Positions 8,984 through 16,346 of a stretch of 64,000 nucleotides of DNA are shown here, one piece after another. Position 1 is the first letter of the stretch. Every line of letters starts with the position of its first letter. The stretch spans positions 1-64,000 of the forward strand of contig NZ_JAAGLY010000004.1 of assembly GCF_010548375.1 (NCBI RefSeq), in the 5' to 3' direction. The DNA comes from Streptomyces sp. SID13726 (lineage in GTDB: Bacteria > Actinomycetota > Actinomycetes > Streptomycetales > Streptomycetaceae). The notes beneath the pieces were generated by a model. The model was given only the letters and a program-made list of their open reading frames with translations, ran no database searches and was not told the DNA's origin. The position numbers were made by a program, and so were the translations under genes.

Positions 8984-9646
8984 TCAGGGGGCGAGTTGGA
9001 CGCCGTAGGCGCCGAGCACCGAGTCGAGCCAGGCGAGGCCGTCGGCGGTGTCGAAGTCCATGACGTCCTCCTCGTCGGCGGGCAGCGTCCCGTCCAGGCC
9101 GCCGCGGTCGCCGAACAGCACCACCGTGCGTTCCATCGGCTCCCGCTTCGACGGCCACACCATCCCCTGCGCCCAGTCCCCGGCGTGCCGGCGGATCCAG
9201 TGCGCCCAGTCGCGGGTGTACGGGTACTCCTGCGCCTCGGCGTGCACCAGCCAGGTGTCCTGGTGGACGGCGGCCAGGTCGCGGGCGCTCATCAGCGGCA
9301 GGACGGTGAGGTCGGCGGTGAGCCGCAGGGTGCTCATCCGGCGGCCCTCGACTGCGCGGTGCGGCAGCAGCCGGGGGGCGCCGGTGGGGTCGAAGGGCAG
9401 CGAGCGCAGCAGGGTCTCGCAGACCGCGGCCGCGGGGCCGAGACCGGCGTACAGATAGCCGTAGCGGTCGCAGGAGGTGGCGTCGAAGCGGCCGCCGCCG
9501 TAGAGGCAGTGCGCGGGGCGGGGGTTGAAGTCCGTCGCGGTTCTGCGGGAGGAGTGGATGCGGTACAGCAGGGTGCCGCGGGGCAGGGTGACCTTACCGG
9601 GGGTGCCGGTCAGGGTGTCGGGCGGCCGGTAGTGGGGCACGGTCAC
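8984..9646 (-). CDS. RES-domain protein, probable NAD+ phosphorylase toxin
   Basis: This 220-aa protein fits the RES domain in length and motif order. The candidate catalytic residues are R29 in LLYRIH, R53 in GGRFD, Y66 in YLYAG, E77 in AVCETL and S166 in GMVWPS. Characterised RES toxins (MbcT type) phosphorolyse NAD+ to nicotinamide and ADP-ribose-1''-phosphate and stop growth by depleting NAD+. The ATG overlaps the stop of the upstream antitoxin-like gene (ATGA, 9643-9646), the usual antitoxin-before-toxin layout. The CHAT gene follows 50 bp downstream. Activity is inferred from the family and conserved residues. The unusual point is the setting among caspase and CHAT proteases and a macrodomain. 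Confidence 0.8.
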   Translation of the reverse strand: MTVPHYRPPDTLTGTPGKVTLPRGTLLYRIHSSRRTATDFNPRPAHCLYGGGRFDATSCDRYGYLYAGLGPAAAVCETLLRSLPFDPTGAPRLLPHRAVEGRRMSTLRLTADLTVLPLMSARDLAAVHQDTWLVHAEAQEYPYTRDWAHWIRRHAGDWAQGMVWPSKREPMERTVVLFGDRGGLDGTLPADEEDVMDFDTADGLAWLDSVLGAYGVQLAP

Positions 9647-10350
9647 TCACTCTCCATCAGGAACCGTGCGGTGTCCGCGAGTTGGCGGTCGCGGCCGGTG
9701 CCGAGCAGGCTCGCGGGGCTGGTACCGAGCCAGGCGTTGGCGGACAGCCACCAGTCGGCGGCGCCCCACGGATCGCGGTCGGCGGACAGCAGGCCGTTGA
9801 CCTCCAGGACGACCGGCCAGGGCAGGGTGTCCTCGGAGAACTGGAAGCGCGGCAGCCGCACCCGGCCGCCCTCGCCCCGCAGCCGGATCAGGTCGGGCGC
9901 GAAGGGTGAACCGCCGTTGCGCAGCAGGTCCTCGGCGTCCAGGGCGGGTTCGGCGAGGAGCCGGTCACGGACCGGGCCGAGCACCGGGCCGACCATGCGG
10001 TGCCCGTCGATGAGCAGGACGGCGAGGTCCTCGGGGGCGTACCCCTGCACGGTCACCCGTCCGCCCGCGGCCGGGGTGGCGACCGGCCGGGCGCCCTCGT
10101 CGGCCCCGAACTCCTCCGGCACCCGCTCCCGCAGCAGCCCCGCCGCCTCCCGCGCGGCGTCGAGCCGGATGCCGGGGTCGCCGTCGCCGGCCCGGACGAG
10201 ACCGAGCAGGGCGGCGAGCCGGTCGCGGGTGTCCCGTCCGAGCCGGCCGGCGACCAGGCCCCACTTGGCGGCGGCGGAGGCGAGCACGACGTACGCGTCG
10301 ACGGGCTCCCCGCTCTCCGGGTCGAGATGCGGGGGCGGCGGGTGTCCCAT
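9643..10350 (-). CDS. Antitoxin-like protein paired with the RES toxin (Xre/MbcA/ParS-like C-terminus)
   Basis: This 235-aa protein starts at MGHPPPPHLDPESGEP. The last 60 or so residues read like the toxin-binding domain of Xre/MbcA/ParS antitoxins: a helical stretch, then AADWWLSANAWLGTSPASLL and a terminal helix, matching the usual W-L..N..L-G-x-S-P..L-L pattern. The N-terminal 170 residues are a longer alpha/beta region that ordinary MbcA-type antitoxins (about 120-150 aa) lack; they may add DNA or ligand binding. The ATG overlaps the macrodomain gene's stop as TGATG, and its own stop overlaps the RES start, so all three genes are tightly coupled. The antitoxin role rests mainly on the C-terminal motif and gene order. 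Confidence 0.62.
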   Translation of the reverse strand: MGHPPPPHLDPESGEPVDAYVVLASAAAKWGLVAGRLGRDTRDRLAALLGLVRAGDGDPGIRLDAAREAAGLLRERVPEEFGADEGARPVATPAAGGRVTVQGYAPEDLAVLLIDGHRMVGPVLGPVRDRLLAEPALDAEDLLRNGGSPFAPDLIRLRGEGGRVRLPRFQFSEDTLPWPVVLEVNGLLSADRDPWGAADWWLSANAWLGTSPASLLGTGRDRQLADTARFLMESE

Positions 10351-11459
10351 CAGTCCTCCCTGGGCGCGAGCAGGCGTTCCAGCAGGTCGGCGCGGGCGTG
10401 TCGGCGTACGACGAAGTGGATCTCCCAGTCGGCCCCGCGGGCGAGTTCGGCCTCGACGGCGGCCCACAGCGCGCCGAAGCTCTCCAGCGGGGTGAGCCCG
10501 CCGCGGCCCGCGCCGAGCAGGGGCAGGCACACCGAGCGCAGCGGCGGGTCGTGGCGGCCGGACTCCTCGGCGAGCAGCGCGAAGACGCGGGCGACGCCTC
10601 TGGTGATGTCGGCGGGCTGGACGTCGTAGTCGTTGGTCTCCGGACGCGGTACGGCGACGGCGACGTGGTAGATGCGGCGGATGCCCTGGCCGTCGAGGAC
10701 GCCGGCGGAGGTGGCGGCGACAGTGCCGGGCTGTGCCGCCCGGCCGGGAGCCCCGTGCCGGGCGGTCCAGCCCCGTAGCTCGTCGTCGATCCTGTCTTCG
10801 ACGAGTCCCCCGACGGGGTCCCGGTGCGCGCCCGCGCGGCGCAGGGTGGCCGAGACGGACGACTTGTAGGGGGCGGGCAGCGCGAAGTAGATGTTGGTCG
10901 GCGAGACCACCACGTCGATGTCGCGGACCAGGTCGACGGAGTGGACGTGCAGGGTCACGGGGACCGTGCGGTCGTGCACCCTCACGTGCAGGGTGCGGTG
11001 GGCTGCGGGCATGCGGTCGTACGGCACCGGGCTGTTCTCGGCGCCGCCGGGTGTGCCGTCGCGGTGCAGTGCGACGACCTGCTCGGCGACCTGCCCGAGG
11101 ACCATCAACTCGTGGTGCTTGCGGAACCGTTCGACGCTCACGCCGTACACCTGGGCGGCTCGCCTGCGCCGGTCGGAGGCGGGCCAGTCGCGGGTGCCCT
11201 GGGCGAGCCCGAGGCTGTACTCGGCGGCGGTCTGCAGAGTGCCGCCCCCCATCCGGGAGACGGCGAGCCGTAACACCTTCTCCACCGGCCCCCCAGGCAA
11301 CTCGCCGTCTCCCCGCGGCACTCCACGAGCGACCCCGGCAAGCACCGGTACGTCGAGCCCCCGAAGCCTCACGACTCCGGCCCGCCGCACCTTCCGCACC
11401 TCCGCGAGAACCGCTCCATGATCGGGCACGGGAGGAGACGACGGCATGACGATCAGCAT
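10350..11459 (-). CDS. Macrodomain (ADP-ribose/Appr-1''-p processing) protein with N-terminal helical domain
   Basis: This protein of about 369 aa starts at MLIVMPSSPP (an internal ATG at 11447 is possible). Residues about 15-130 are a helical domain with the pattern VVRLRGLDVPVL...GGGTLQTAAE...YGVSVERFRKH; from memory this type caps many actinobacterial conflict effectors. Residues about 173-365 form a macrodomain: DIDVVVSPTNIYF replaces the usual D-x-I-V-N-A-A-N segment, then GTVAATSAGVL, RRIYHVAVAVP and the glycine-rich VCLPLLGAGRGG. Macrodomains bind ADP-ribose and several hydrolyse ADP-ribose-1''-phosphate, the product of RES enzymes, so a detoxifying, sensing or regulatory role next to the RES gene is plausible. 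It is the first gene of the macro-antitoxin-RES-CHAT run. The S-P-T-N replacing A-A-N could alter catalysis. Confidence 0.78.
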   Translation of the reverse strand: MLIVMPSSPPVPDHGAVLAEVRKVRRAGVVRLRGLDVPVLAGVARGVPRGDGELPGGPVEKVLRLAVSRMGGGTLQTAAEYSLGLAQGTRDWPASDRRRRAAQVYGVSVERFRKHHELMVLGQVAEQVVALHRDGTPGGAENSPVPYDRMPAAHRTLHVRVHDRTVPVTLHVHSVDLVRDIDVVVSPTNIYFALPAPYKSSVSATLRRAGAHRDPVGGLVEDRIDDELRGWTARHGAPGRAAQPGTVAATSAGVLDGQGIRRIYHVAVAVPRPETNDYDVQPADITRGVARVFALLAEESGRHDPPLRSVCLPLLGAGRGGLTPLESFGALWAAVEAELARGADWEIHFVVRRHARADLLERLLAPRED

Positions 11460-12363
11460 CGCACCGCCACCCACACCCCACAAGCCCGTTCCGCCCTTCC
11501 ATTCCACCGCACGGGCTGGGCGTGAACGGGGGTGTGTTCAGGGCGGATTCGGGGCGGGTGGGGGTGGGCAGGGGGGGGGGTGGGGGGCGGGTGGGATCGC
11601 TGAAGGGCGCGGGGCGCGGGGGCGCAGGGCGCCAGGGGCGTCGGCCGGAGATCGGGGCCGGTGCTGGGAGGCGCGGGAAGCCGAAGGGCAAGAGGCGGGT
11701 CGGAGGGGGCAGGGCTCGGTGGGATCGCTGAAGGACGCGGGCGCCCGGGGGCCATCAGCCGGAGACCGGAGTCGAAACCGGGAAGCACGCGCGGGAAGCC
11801 GCAGGCCGGGAGAGGGGCTGGAAGAGGGGCCGGGTGCGGTGGCATCACTGAAGGGCGCAGGCACCGGGGGCCATCAGCCGGAGACCGGAATCGGAACCGG
11901 GAAGCGCGCGCGGGAAGTTGAAGGACCAGACCTGGGAATCGCGAGGCGGGCAGGGGGAGTTGAAGGGCCGACAAGAGCCGCCGACGCGGGCGCGGGGCGC
12001 GGTCCCGCCCGGGGACGTGGTTGCCTGCGATCCGGCAGTCCCGCCCTCGCCGAGGAGGAGTCGGACGCGCCCGCCGCCCCGGTGCCACCCCGCGGCGCCG
12101 ACCGCTCGACCCGCGCCCTGGACTCCCTGGTCGCCCGTCGGCACCTCAGCGTCAGTTCGCCGCGCCGGCCCTGCTCAACGCGGTGGTCCTTGTGTGCGGC
12201 GTGCTGAGCAGAGCCAGGGGGGCGGGACTTGGGAGCGGGCGCGGCCGGGAAGCCTCCTTGGCGCGCCCACCGCGCCCACCGCTCCGGCCTCGACCAGGCC
12301 CCGCAGATCGCGAGCCGCACGCCACCGGCACCGTCGCCACCACCGCCCCGCCCCCACTCCCCC
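11460..12363. other. Non-coding, G-rich gap of about 900 bp
   Basis: No convincing gene is present: all open frames here are low-complexity Gly/Arg/Pro readings of G-rich DNA with no start signal or known domain. The first 130 bp include G runs (about 11560-11590) and probably the promoter of the macrodomain operon. The middle holds a degenerate tandem repeat (listed separately). The last 200 bp lie downstream of the permease gene and show no clear terminator. Confidence 0.6.
11593..11960. repeat. Degenerate tandem repeat, three units of about 120-127 bp
   Basis: Three related units begin with GGGATCGCTGAAGG (11594), GGGATCGCTGAAGG (11721) and GGCATCACTGAAGG (11841). Units two and three also share GCCATCAGCCGGAGACCGGA and then a GAAACCGGGAAGC-like stretch followed by GCGCGCGGGAAG. 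The third decays after about 11930, where a GAGTTGAAGG fragment remains. The repeats lie between the conflict locus and the permease gene and do not read as a conserved protein. Confidence 0.75.
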
Positions 12364-13842
12364 CTACACGAACACGCTCAACACCGCCGCCACCACGAAC
12401 CCCGCCACCGACAGGACCGTCTCCAGCACCGTCCACGTCTTCAGGGTGTCGCGTTCGCTGATGCCGAAGTACTTGGCGACCATCCAGAAGCCGCCGTCGT
12501 TGACGTGGGAGGCGAAGATGGAGCCGGCGGAGATGGCCATGATGACGAGGGCGACGAAGGCCTGGGAGTGGTGGCCCTCGGAGAGGAGGGGGGCCACGAT
12601 GCCGGCCGTGGTGACGATGGCGACCGTCGCCGAGCCCTGGGCCACACGCAGGACCACTGAGATCAGGTACGACAGGACGATCACGGGGAGACCGACGTCG
12701 TTGAAGGTGTCGGAGAGGGCCTGAGCGACCCCGCTGGCCTTGAGGATCGCGCCGAAGACCCCGCCCGCGCCGACGACGAGCAGGATGTTGCCGACCGGCT
12801 TGAGGGAGGCCGTGGAGACCGTCTCGAGGGACTTGCGGGACCAGCCGCGGCGGATGCCGAGCAGGTAGTACGCGAGGACCAGGGCGATGGTCAGGGCGAC
12901 GAAGGGGCTGCCGAAGAACTCGATCACCGAACGGCCCGTGGACGGGTCCAGCGCGATCGAGGAGAACGTGGCGGCGAGGATCAGGATCAGCGGCGTACCG
13001 ATGATGCCGAGGACCGTGCCCAGCGGGACGGGGTCCTCACGCGGTACGACACCCTGCGTCCGCTGCTCCTCGATCACCGCCTGCTTGGCCTCCGCGGCCG
13101 CCTCCACCATGTCCTGCGGCACGGCGACGAAGATCCGCCGCCCGATCCACGCGGAGTACGCCCACGCGGCCAGCACCGCCGGGATGCCGCAGATGATGCC
13201 CATGAGGATCACCCAGCCGAGGTCCACGTGCAGCAGACCCGCGGCCGCGACCGGACCCGGGTGCGGCGGCAGGAACGCGTGGGTCATCGACAGGCCCGCC
13301 AGCAGCGGCAGACAGTAGAGCAGGATCGACTTGCCGCTCCGCTTCGCCGCCGCGTACACGATCGGCGCGAGCACGAAGATGCCGACGTCGAAGAAGACCG
13401 GGATACCGAAGATCAGACCGGTCAGGCCCATCGCGAGGGGCGCGCGCTTCTCCCCGAACAGGTTCAGCAGCCGGGACGCCAGCACCTCCGCCCCACCGCT
13501 GACTTCGAGGATCGCCCCGAGCATCGTGCCGAGGCCGATGATGATCGCGACGTGCCCGAGGATGCCGCCCATCCCGGACTCGATCGTGGACACCGCGTCC
13601 GACCGCTGGACCGTGCCGAAGAGTTCGGTGACCGAGAGACCCGCGAGCAGTCCGACGGCTATGGAGACGCCGAGCAGCGCCACGAAGGGCTGGAGTCTCA
13701 CCTTGATGATCAGGAAGAGCAGCAGGGCGATACCGATGGCGGCGACGGTCAGCAGACCGGCGGTGCCGTCGATCAGGAGGAGCAGGCCACCGGTGTGGGG
13801 TGGGGCCTCGGGGGCGGTGGCGGCGAGCGGGAGGGACGACAT
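12364..13842 (-). CDS. GntP-family proton symporter (gluconate/D-serine type permease)
   Basis: This 492-aa protein is strongly hydrophobic with about 12-14 transmembrane helices and typical GntP segments (GIALLLFLIIKVRLQPFVAL, AFLPPHPGPVAAAG, GNILLVVGAGGVFGAI). GntP members import gluconate and related sugar acids; the subgroup DsdX imports D-serine. The start has AGAGGACC upstream. The RidA gene ends 120 bp upstream on the same strand, so it probably belongs to the kinase-IclR-RidA operon. The divergent D-amino-acid deaminase and deacylase genes favour a D-amino acid or N-acyl-D-amino acid as substrate, while the PfkB kinase would suit a sugar acid. The substrate is therefore open. Confidence 0.85.
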   Translation of the reverse strand: MSSLPLAATAPEAPPHTGGLLLLIDGTAGLLTVAAIGIALLLFLIIKVRLQPFVALLGVSIAVGLLAGLSVTELFGTVQRSDAVSTIESGMGGILGHVAIIIGLGTMLGAILEVSGGAEVLASRLLNLFGEKRAPLAMGLTGLIFGIPVFFDVGIFVLAPIVYAAAKRSGKSILLYCLPLLAGLSMTHAFLPPHPGPVAAAGLLHVDLGWVILMGIICGIPAVLAAWAYSAWIGRRIFVAVPQDMVEAAAEAKQAVIEEQRTQGVVPREDPVPLGTVLGIIGTPLILILAATFSSIALDPSTGRSVIEFFGSPFVALTIALVLAYYLLGIRRGWSRKSLETVSTASLKPVGNILLVVGAGGVFGAILKASGVAQALSDTFNDVGLPVIVLSYLISVVLRVAQGSATVAIVTTAGIVAPLLSEGHHSQAFVALVIMAISAGSIFASHVNDGGFWMVAKYFGISERDTLKTWTVLETVLSVAGFVVAAVLSVFV

Positions 13843-13962
13843 GGGGGTCCTCTGGGTAAGTACATCCGGCTTTCGGGCAGGGGGGATCGCGGCATGACCG
13901 CCCGTGAGGGGGTCATGCCGGTTACGGCGTGCGGGAGTTGAGGGGCCGTCGGCCCGGGTGCG

Positions 13963-14373
13963 TCAGCCGAGGACGGCGAGCGCGTCGATCTCGATGAGCA
14001 GTCCGGCGGGCAGGCCGACGTAGACCGTCGTACGGGCGGCCGGGGGCGCGGTGAGGCCCTGCTCCTCGAAGTAGGTGTTGTAGATCGAGTTCATCTCGGC
14101 GAAGTGGTCGACGTCCGTCAGATAGACGCGGATCATCATCACGTCGTCCCAGGAGGCGCCGCCCTCCTCCAGGATCGCCTTGACGTTGGCGAGCGTCTGG
14201 AGGGTCTGCTCACGCAGGGTGGGCCCGGCGGGCGTGGGCGGCTTGCCCTCCTCCGCCGGGAGGAACCCGACCTGCCCGGCGACCTGGAGGATGTTGCCCT
14301 TCCTGACCCCGTGGGAGAACTTCGCCGGCGGGGTGGTGTGGGTCTTGGGGGTGAGCGCGATCTTGTCCGTCAT
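13963..14373 (-). CDS. RidA-family enamine/imine deaminase
   Basis: This 136-aa protein has the size of RidA (YjgF/YER057c/UK114). RidA hydrolyses reactive 2-aminoacrylate and similar enamines released by PLP enzymes such as serine dehydratases. The key Arg lies in PAARTTVYVGLP, followed by the acidic strand LLIEIDALAV. Its ATG overlaps the TGA of the IclR gene (14370-14373). A RidA beside a D-amino-acid deaminase makes sense: PLP deamination of D-serine yields aminoacrylate, which RidA would clear. Confidence 0.88.
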   Translation of the reverse strand: MTDKIALTPKTHTTPPAKFSHGVRKGNILQVAGQVGFLPAEEGKPPTPAGPTLREQTLQTLANVKAILEEGGASWDDVMMIRVYLTDVDHFAEMNSIYNTYFEEQGLTAPPAARTTVYVGLPAGLLIEIDALAVLG

Positions 14374-15131
14374 ACGGATTCCTTTCCTGTGGTTCTGCCC
14401 GAGTACTCGCCGCTGACGGCATCGGCCGTACGGCGGACCTGTGGAAGCAGGGTGAGAAGTTCCTCGGCGGTGACGACGACGTTCGGCGCGGAGACCGACA
14501 TCGCGGCGACGACCCTGCCGTCGGCACCGCGGATGGGGGCCGCGACGCAGTTGATGGACTCCTCGTGGCCACCGAGGTCGGTGGCCCAGCCCTGTTCGCG
14601 CACGCGCTCCAGCTCCTTGAGGAAGGCGGGGGCGCTGGGCGTCGAACGGGCCGTGTACATGGGGTAGTCGAGCTGGTCCGCGAGGGCGTTGCGCTCGGCC
14701 TCGGGAAGGTCGGCGAGCAGCAGCTTCGCGACCGCGGCGACGGTGATGGCGACGGGCTTGCCGATCCGCGAGTACATCCGCACCGGGTACCGGCTCTCCA
14801 CCTTGTCGATGTACAGCACCTCGTCCTCCTCGTACACGGCGAGGTGGACGGTGTGCCCGCACTGCTCGTTCAGCCGTACGAGGTGGGGGTGGGCGATCTC
14901 GCGGATGTCGAGGTTCTCCATCGCCTCCTGGGCGAGGGCGATGAGCCGGGCGCCGAGACGGTAGCGCTGGTCGGACTGGCGGTAGACCATGCCGTGCTCG
15001 TGGAGCGTACGCAGGAGTCGCAGCGCGGTGGACTTGTGGACACCGAGCCGGTCGGCGACCTGCCCCAGATCGGCGGGCCCCTCGGCGAGCAACGGCAGGA
15101 TGCTCAGCGCCCGATCGACGGTCTGACTCAT
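14370..15131 (-). CDS. IclR-family transcriptional regulator
   Basis: This 253-aa protein has an N-terminal winged helix-turn-helix at about residues 5-65 (LGQVADRLGVHKSTALRLLRTL). A GAF-like IclR effector domain follows from about 75 to 245, including GKPVAITVAAVAKLLLADLP and GGHEESINCVAAPI. It is sandwiched by 4-bp ATGA overlaps with the kinase gene upstream and RidA downstream, so it is expressed with them. It probably controls its own operon and the divergent deaminase/deacylase genes, perhaps through the palindrome at 16309-16325. Confidence 0.9.
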   Translation of the reverse strand: MSQTVDRALSILPLLAEGPADLGQVADRLGVHKSTALRLLRTLHEHGMVYRQSDQRYRLGARLIALAQEAMENLDIREIAHPHLVRLNEQCGHTVHLAVYEEDEVLYIDKVESRYPVRMYSRIGKPVAITVAAVAKLLLADLPEAERNALADQLDYPMYTARSTPSAPAFLKELERVREQGWATDLGGHEESINCVAAPIRGADGRVVAAMSVSAPNVVVTAEELLTLLPQVRRTADAVSGEYSGRTTGKESV

Positions 15132-16234
15132 GGACTACGTACCTCCTCCGGGGCCGTACCGGCTTGCGTCCAGCCGGGGCCGAGTCGAAGTGTCCCCCAC
15201 GTGTCGTCCCCGACGGCGACGAGGCGATCGGCGTGTGCGCGGGAGGGGGGTACGGCGAGGTCCCCGGGGACGGTGAGCGCGGCGGCGGCCCAGAGGTGAC
15301 CGTGCCGGAGGCGGTCGCGGAGGGGAAGCCCCCGAAGGGTCGCGGAGAGGAACCCGGCGGCGAAGGCGTCCCCGGCACCGGTGGTGGCGACGACGTCGAC
15401 GGAGAGGGCGGGTACGAAGGTGCCCGACGAGGCGGGCGTATCGACTGACGGAGCCGGGGACCCGGCCAGGGGCGCGGGGAACTGCGCGGCCAGCCCACCA
15501 CTGCCCGCGGCCGAGACGAAGGCAGTAGCCCCCACGGACCCCTGCTTCACCACCAGCACCGAAGGCTCGGGCAGCACCGCCCGGACCGCGGCCGGACCCC
15601 CCGCCACCCCCCACGCCTCCTCGGCCTCGTCCTCCCCCACGAACACGATGTCGGCCCCCCGGGCCAGTTCCAGCAGCACCCGCGGACCGTCCGCGTCCCG
15701 CCACAGCCCGGCCCGGTGGTTGACGTCGAAGGACACGAGCGGCCGATCCGCGCCAGGAGCCGTCAACTCACGCAGCAACCCCAGACAGTCGTCCGACAGA
15801 GCCGCGGTGATCCCCGACAGATGCAGTACCCGCCCCGCCCGCACCACCGGCAGATCCACGTTCTCGACCGACATCGCCGAAGCCGCCGACCCCGCCCGGT
15901 AGTACGCGACCTCATGTGCGTCCGAGCCGCGCTCCCCCGCCGTACGGAAGTACACCCCCGTAGGCCGCGAGGAATCACGCCCGACGGCCGAGACATCGAC
16001 CCCGTACCCCCCGACCGTCTCGACCAGGTGATCCCCGAACCCGTCCACCCCGACCCGGCTGACCCACCGCACCACGAAGCCGGCGGCAGCCAACCCGCAT
16101 GCCACGTTCGACTCCGCCCCGCCGATCGCCCGCTCGAAGGACGGCACGTCGGCGAGCCGGCCCGCGCGGCTGGGCAGGAACGTGACCATGGACTCGCCGA
16201 GCGCGACGACGTCCACGGCGTCGGGGGCATTCAC
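15128..16234 (-). CDS. PfkB-family carbohydrate kinase (2-keto-3-deoxygluconate kinase-like)
   Basis: This 368-aa protein starts VVALGESMVTFLPSRAG and has the PfkB glycine motif GGAESNVACGLA and the catalytic ATTGAGDAFAAGF (base D289). Closest by feel are 2-dehydro-3-deoxygluconate kinases. Length is somewhat above the usual 310-340 aa because of an Ala/Pro/Ser-rich insertion just before the catalytic motif, at about residues 240-275. That insertion contains a 26-bp sequence repeated exactly at 54460-54485. It is the first gene of the minus-strand arm of the D-amino-acid cluster. Its substrate in that setting is unclear: a sugar acid brought by the GntP permease is one option. Confidence 0.85.
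   Translation of the reverse strand: MNAPDAVDVVALGESMVTFLPSRAGRLADVPSFERAIGGAESNVACGLAAAGFVVRWVSRVGVDGFGDHLVETVGGYGVDVSAVGRDSSRPTGVYFRTAGERGSDAHEVAYYRAGSAASAMSVENVDLPVVRAGRVLHLSGITAALSDDCLGLLRELTAPGADRPLVSFDVNHRAGLWRDADGPRVLLELARGADIVFVGEDEAEEAWGVAGGPAAVRAVLPEPSVLVVKQGSVGATAFVSAAGSGGLAAQFPAPLAGSPAPSVDTPASSGTFVPALSVDVVATTGAGDAFAAGFLSATLRGLPLRDRLRHGHLWAAAALTVPGDLAVPPSRAHADRLVAVGDDTWGTLRLGPGWTQAGTAPEEVRSP
15466..15491 (-). repeat. Copy 1 of a 26-bp repeat, inside the PfkB kinase gene
   Basis: Read on the minus strand, this 26-bp sequence (core CGCAGTTCCCCGCGCCCC) is identical to 54460-54485 on the plus strand. It encodes the LAAQFPAPL part of a low-complexity insertion in the kinase. From memory the core is a common dispersed element of Streptomyces genomes. 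Confidence 0.85.
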
Positions 16235-16308
16235 GATGGTCGTGACTCCTTCATTGACCTGGCGTTGGCGTGGATGTTAGACAGCAGTAAGCGATATACG
16301 CAATGACC

Positions 16309-16325
16309 GTTGCAGACACTGCAAC
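16309..16325. promoter_or_regulatory. Perfect palindrome in the divergent promoter of the D-amino-acid cluster
   Basis: GTTGCAGACACTGCAAC is a 7-bp inverted repeat with a 3-bp spacer. It lies 21 bp before the deaminase GTG and 75 bp before the kinase start, in the only intergenic space between the two arms. Size and position suit an operator for the local IclR protein. A possible plus-strand -35 (TTGACC, 16254-16259) lies upstream. Confidence 0.5.
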
Positions 16326-16346
16326 TCACCTGATCAGGGAGGCCCC

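Noticed and set aside
4686..9008. A 1,440-codon open frame on the plus strand opposite the CHAT gene
   Set aside because: It is a shadow of the minus-strand gene: Gly/Val/Glu-rich low complexity, no recognised domain, and the strong GC third-position pattern belongs to the minus strand.
1..11459. Conflict locus as part of a prophage or integrative element
   Set aside because: No integrase, phage structural gene, tRNA attachment site or flanking direct repeat is visible in the window, and base composition is the same as the surroundings. Transfer cannot be excluded, because one edge lies outside the window.
11446..12207. Possible 253-aa gene in the gap after the conflict locus
   Set aside because: The translation is Gly/Arg/Ala low complexity derived from the tandem repeat, there is no convincing start, and no known fold is visible.
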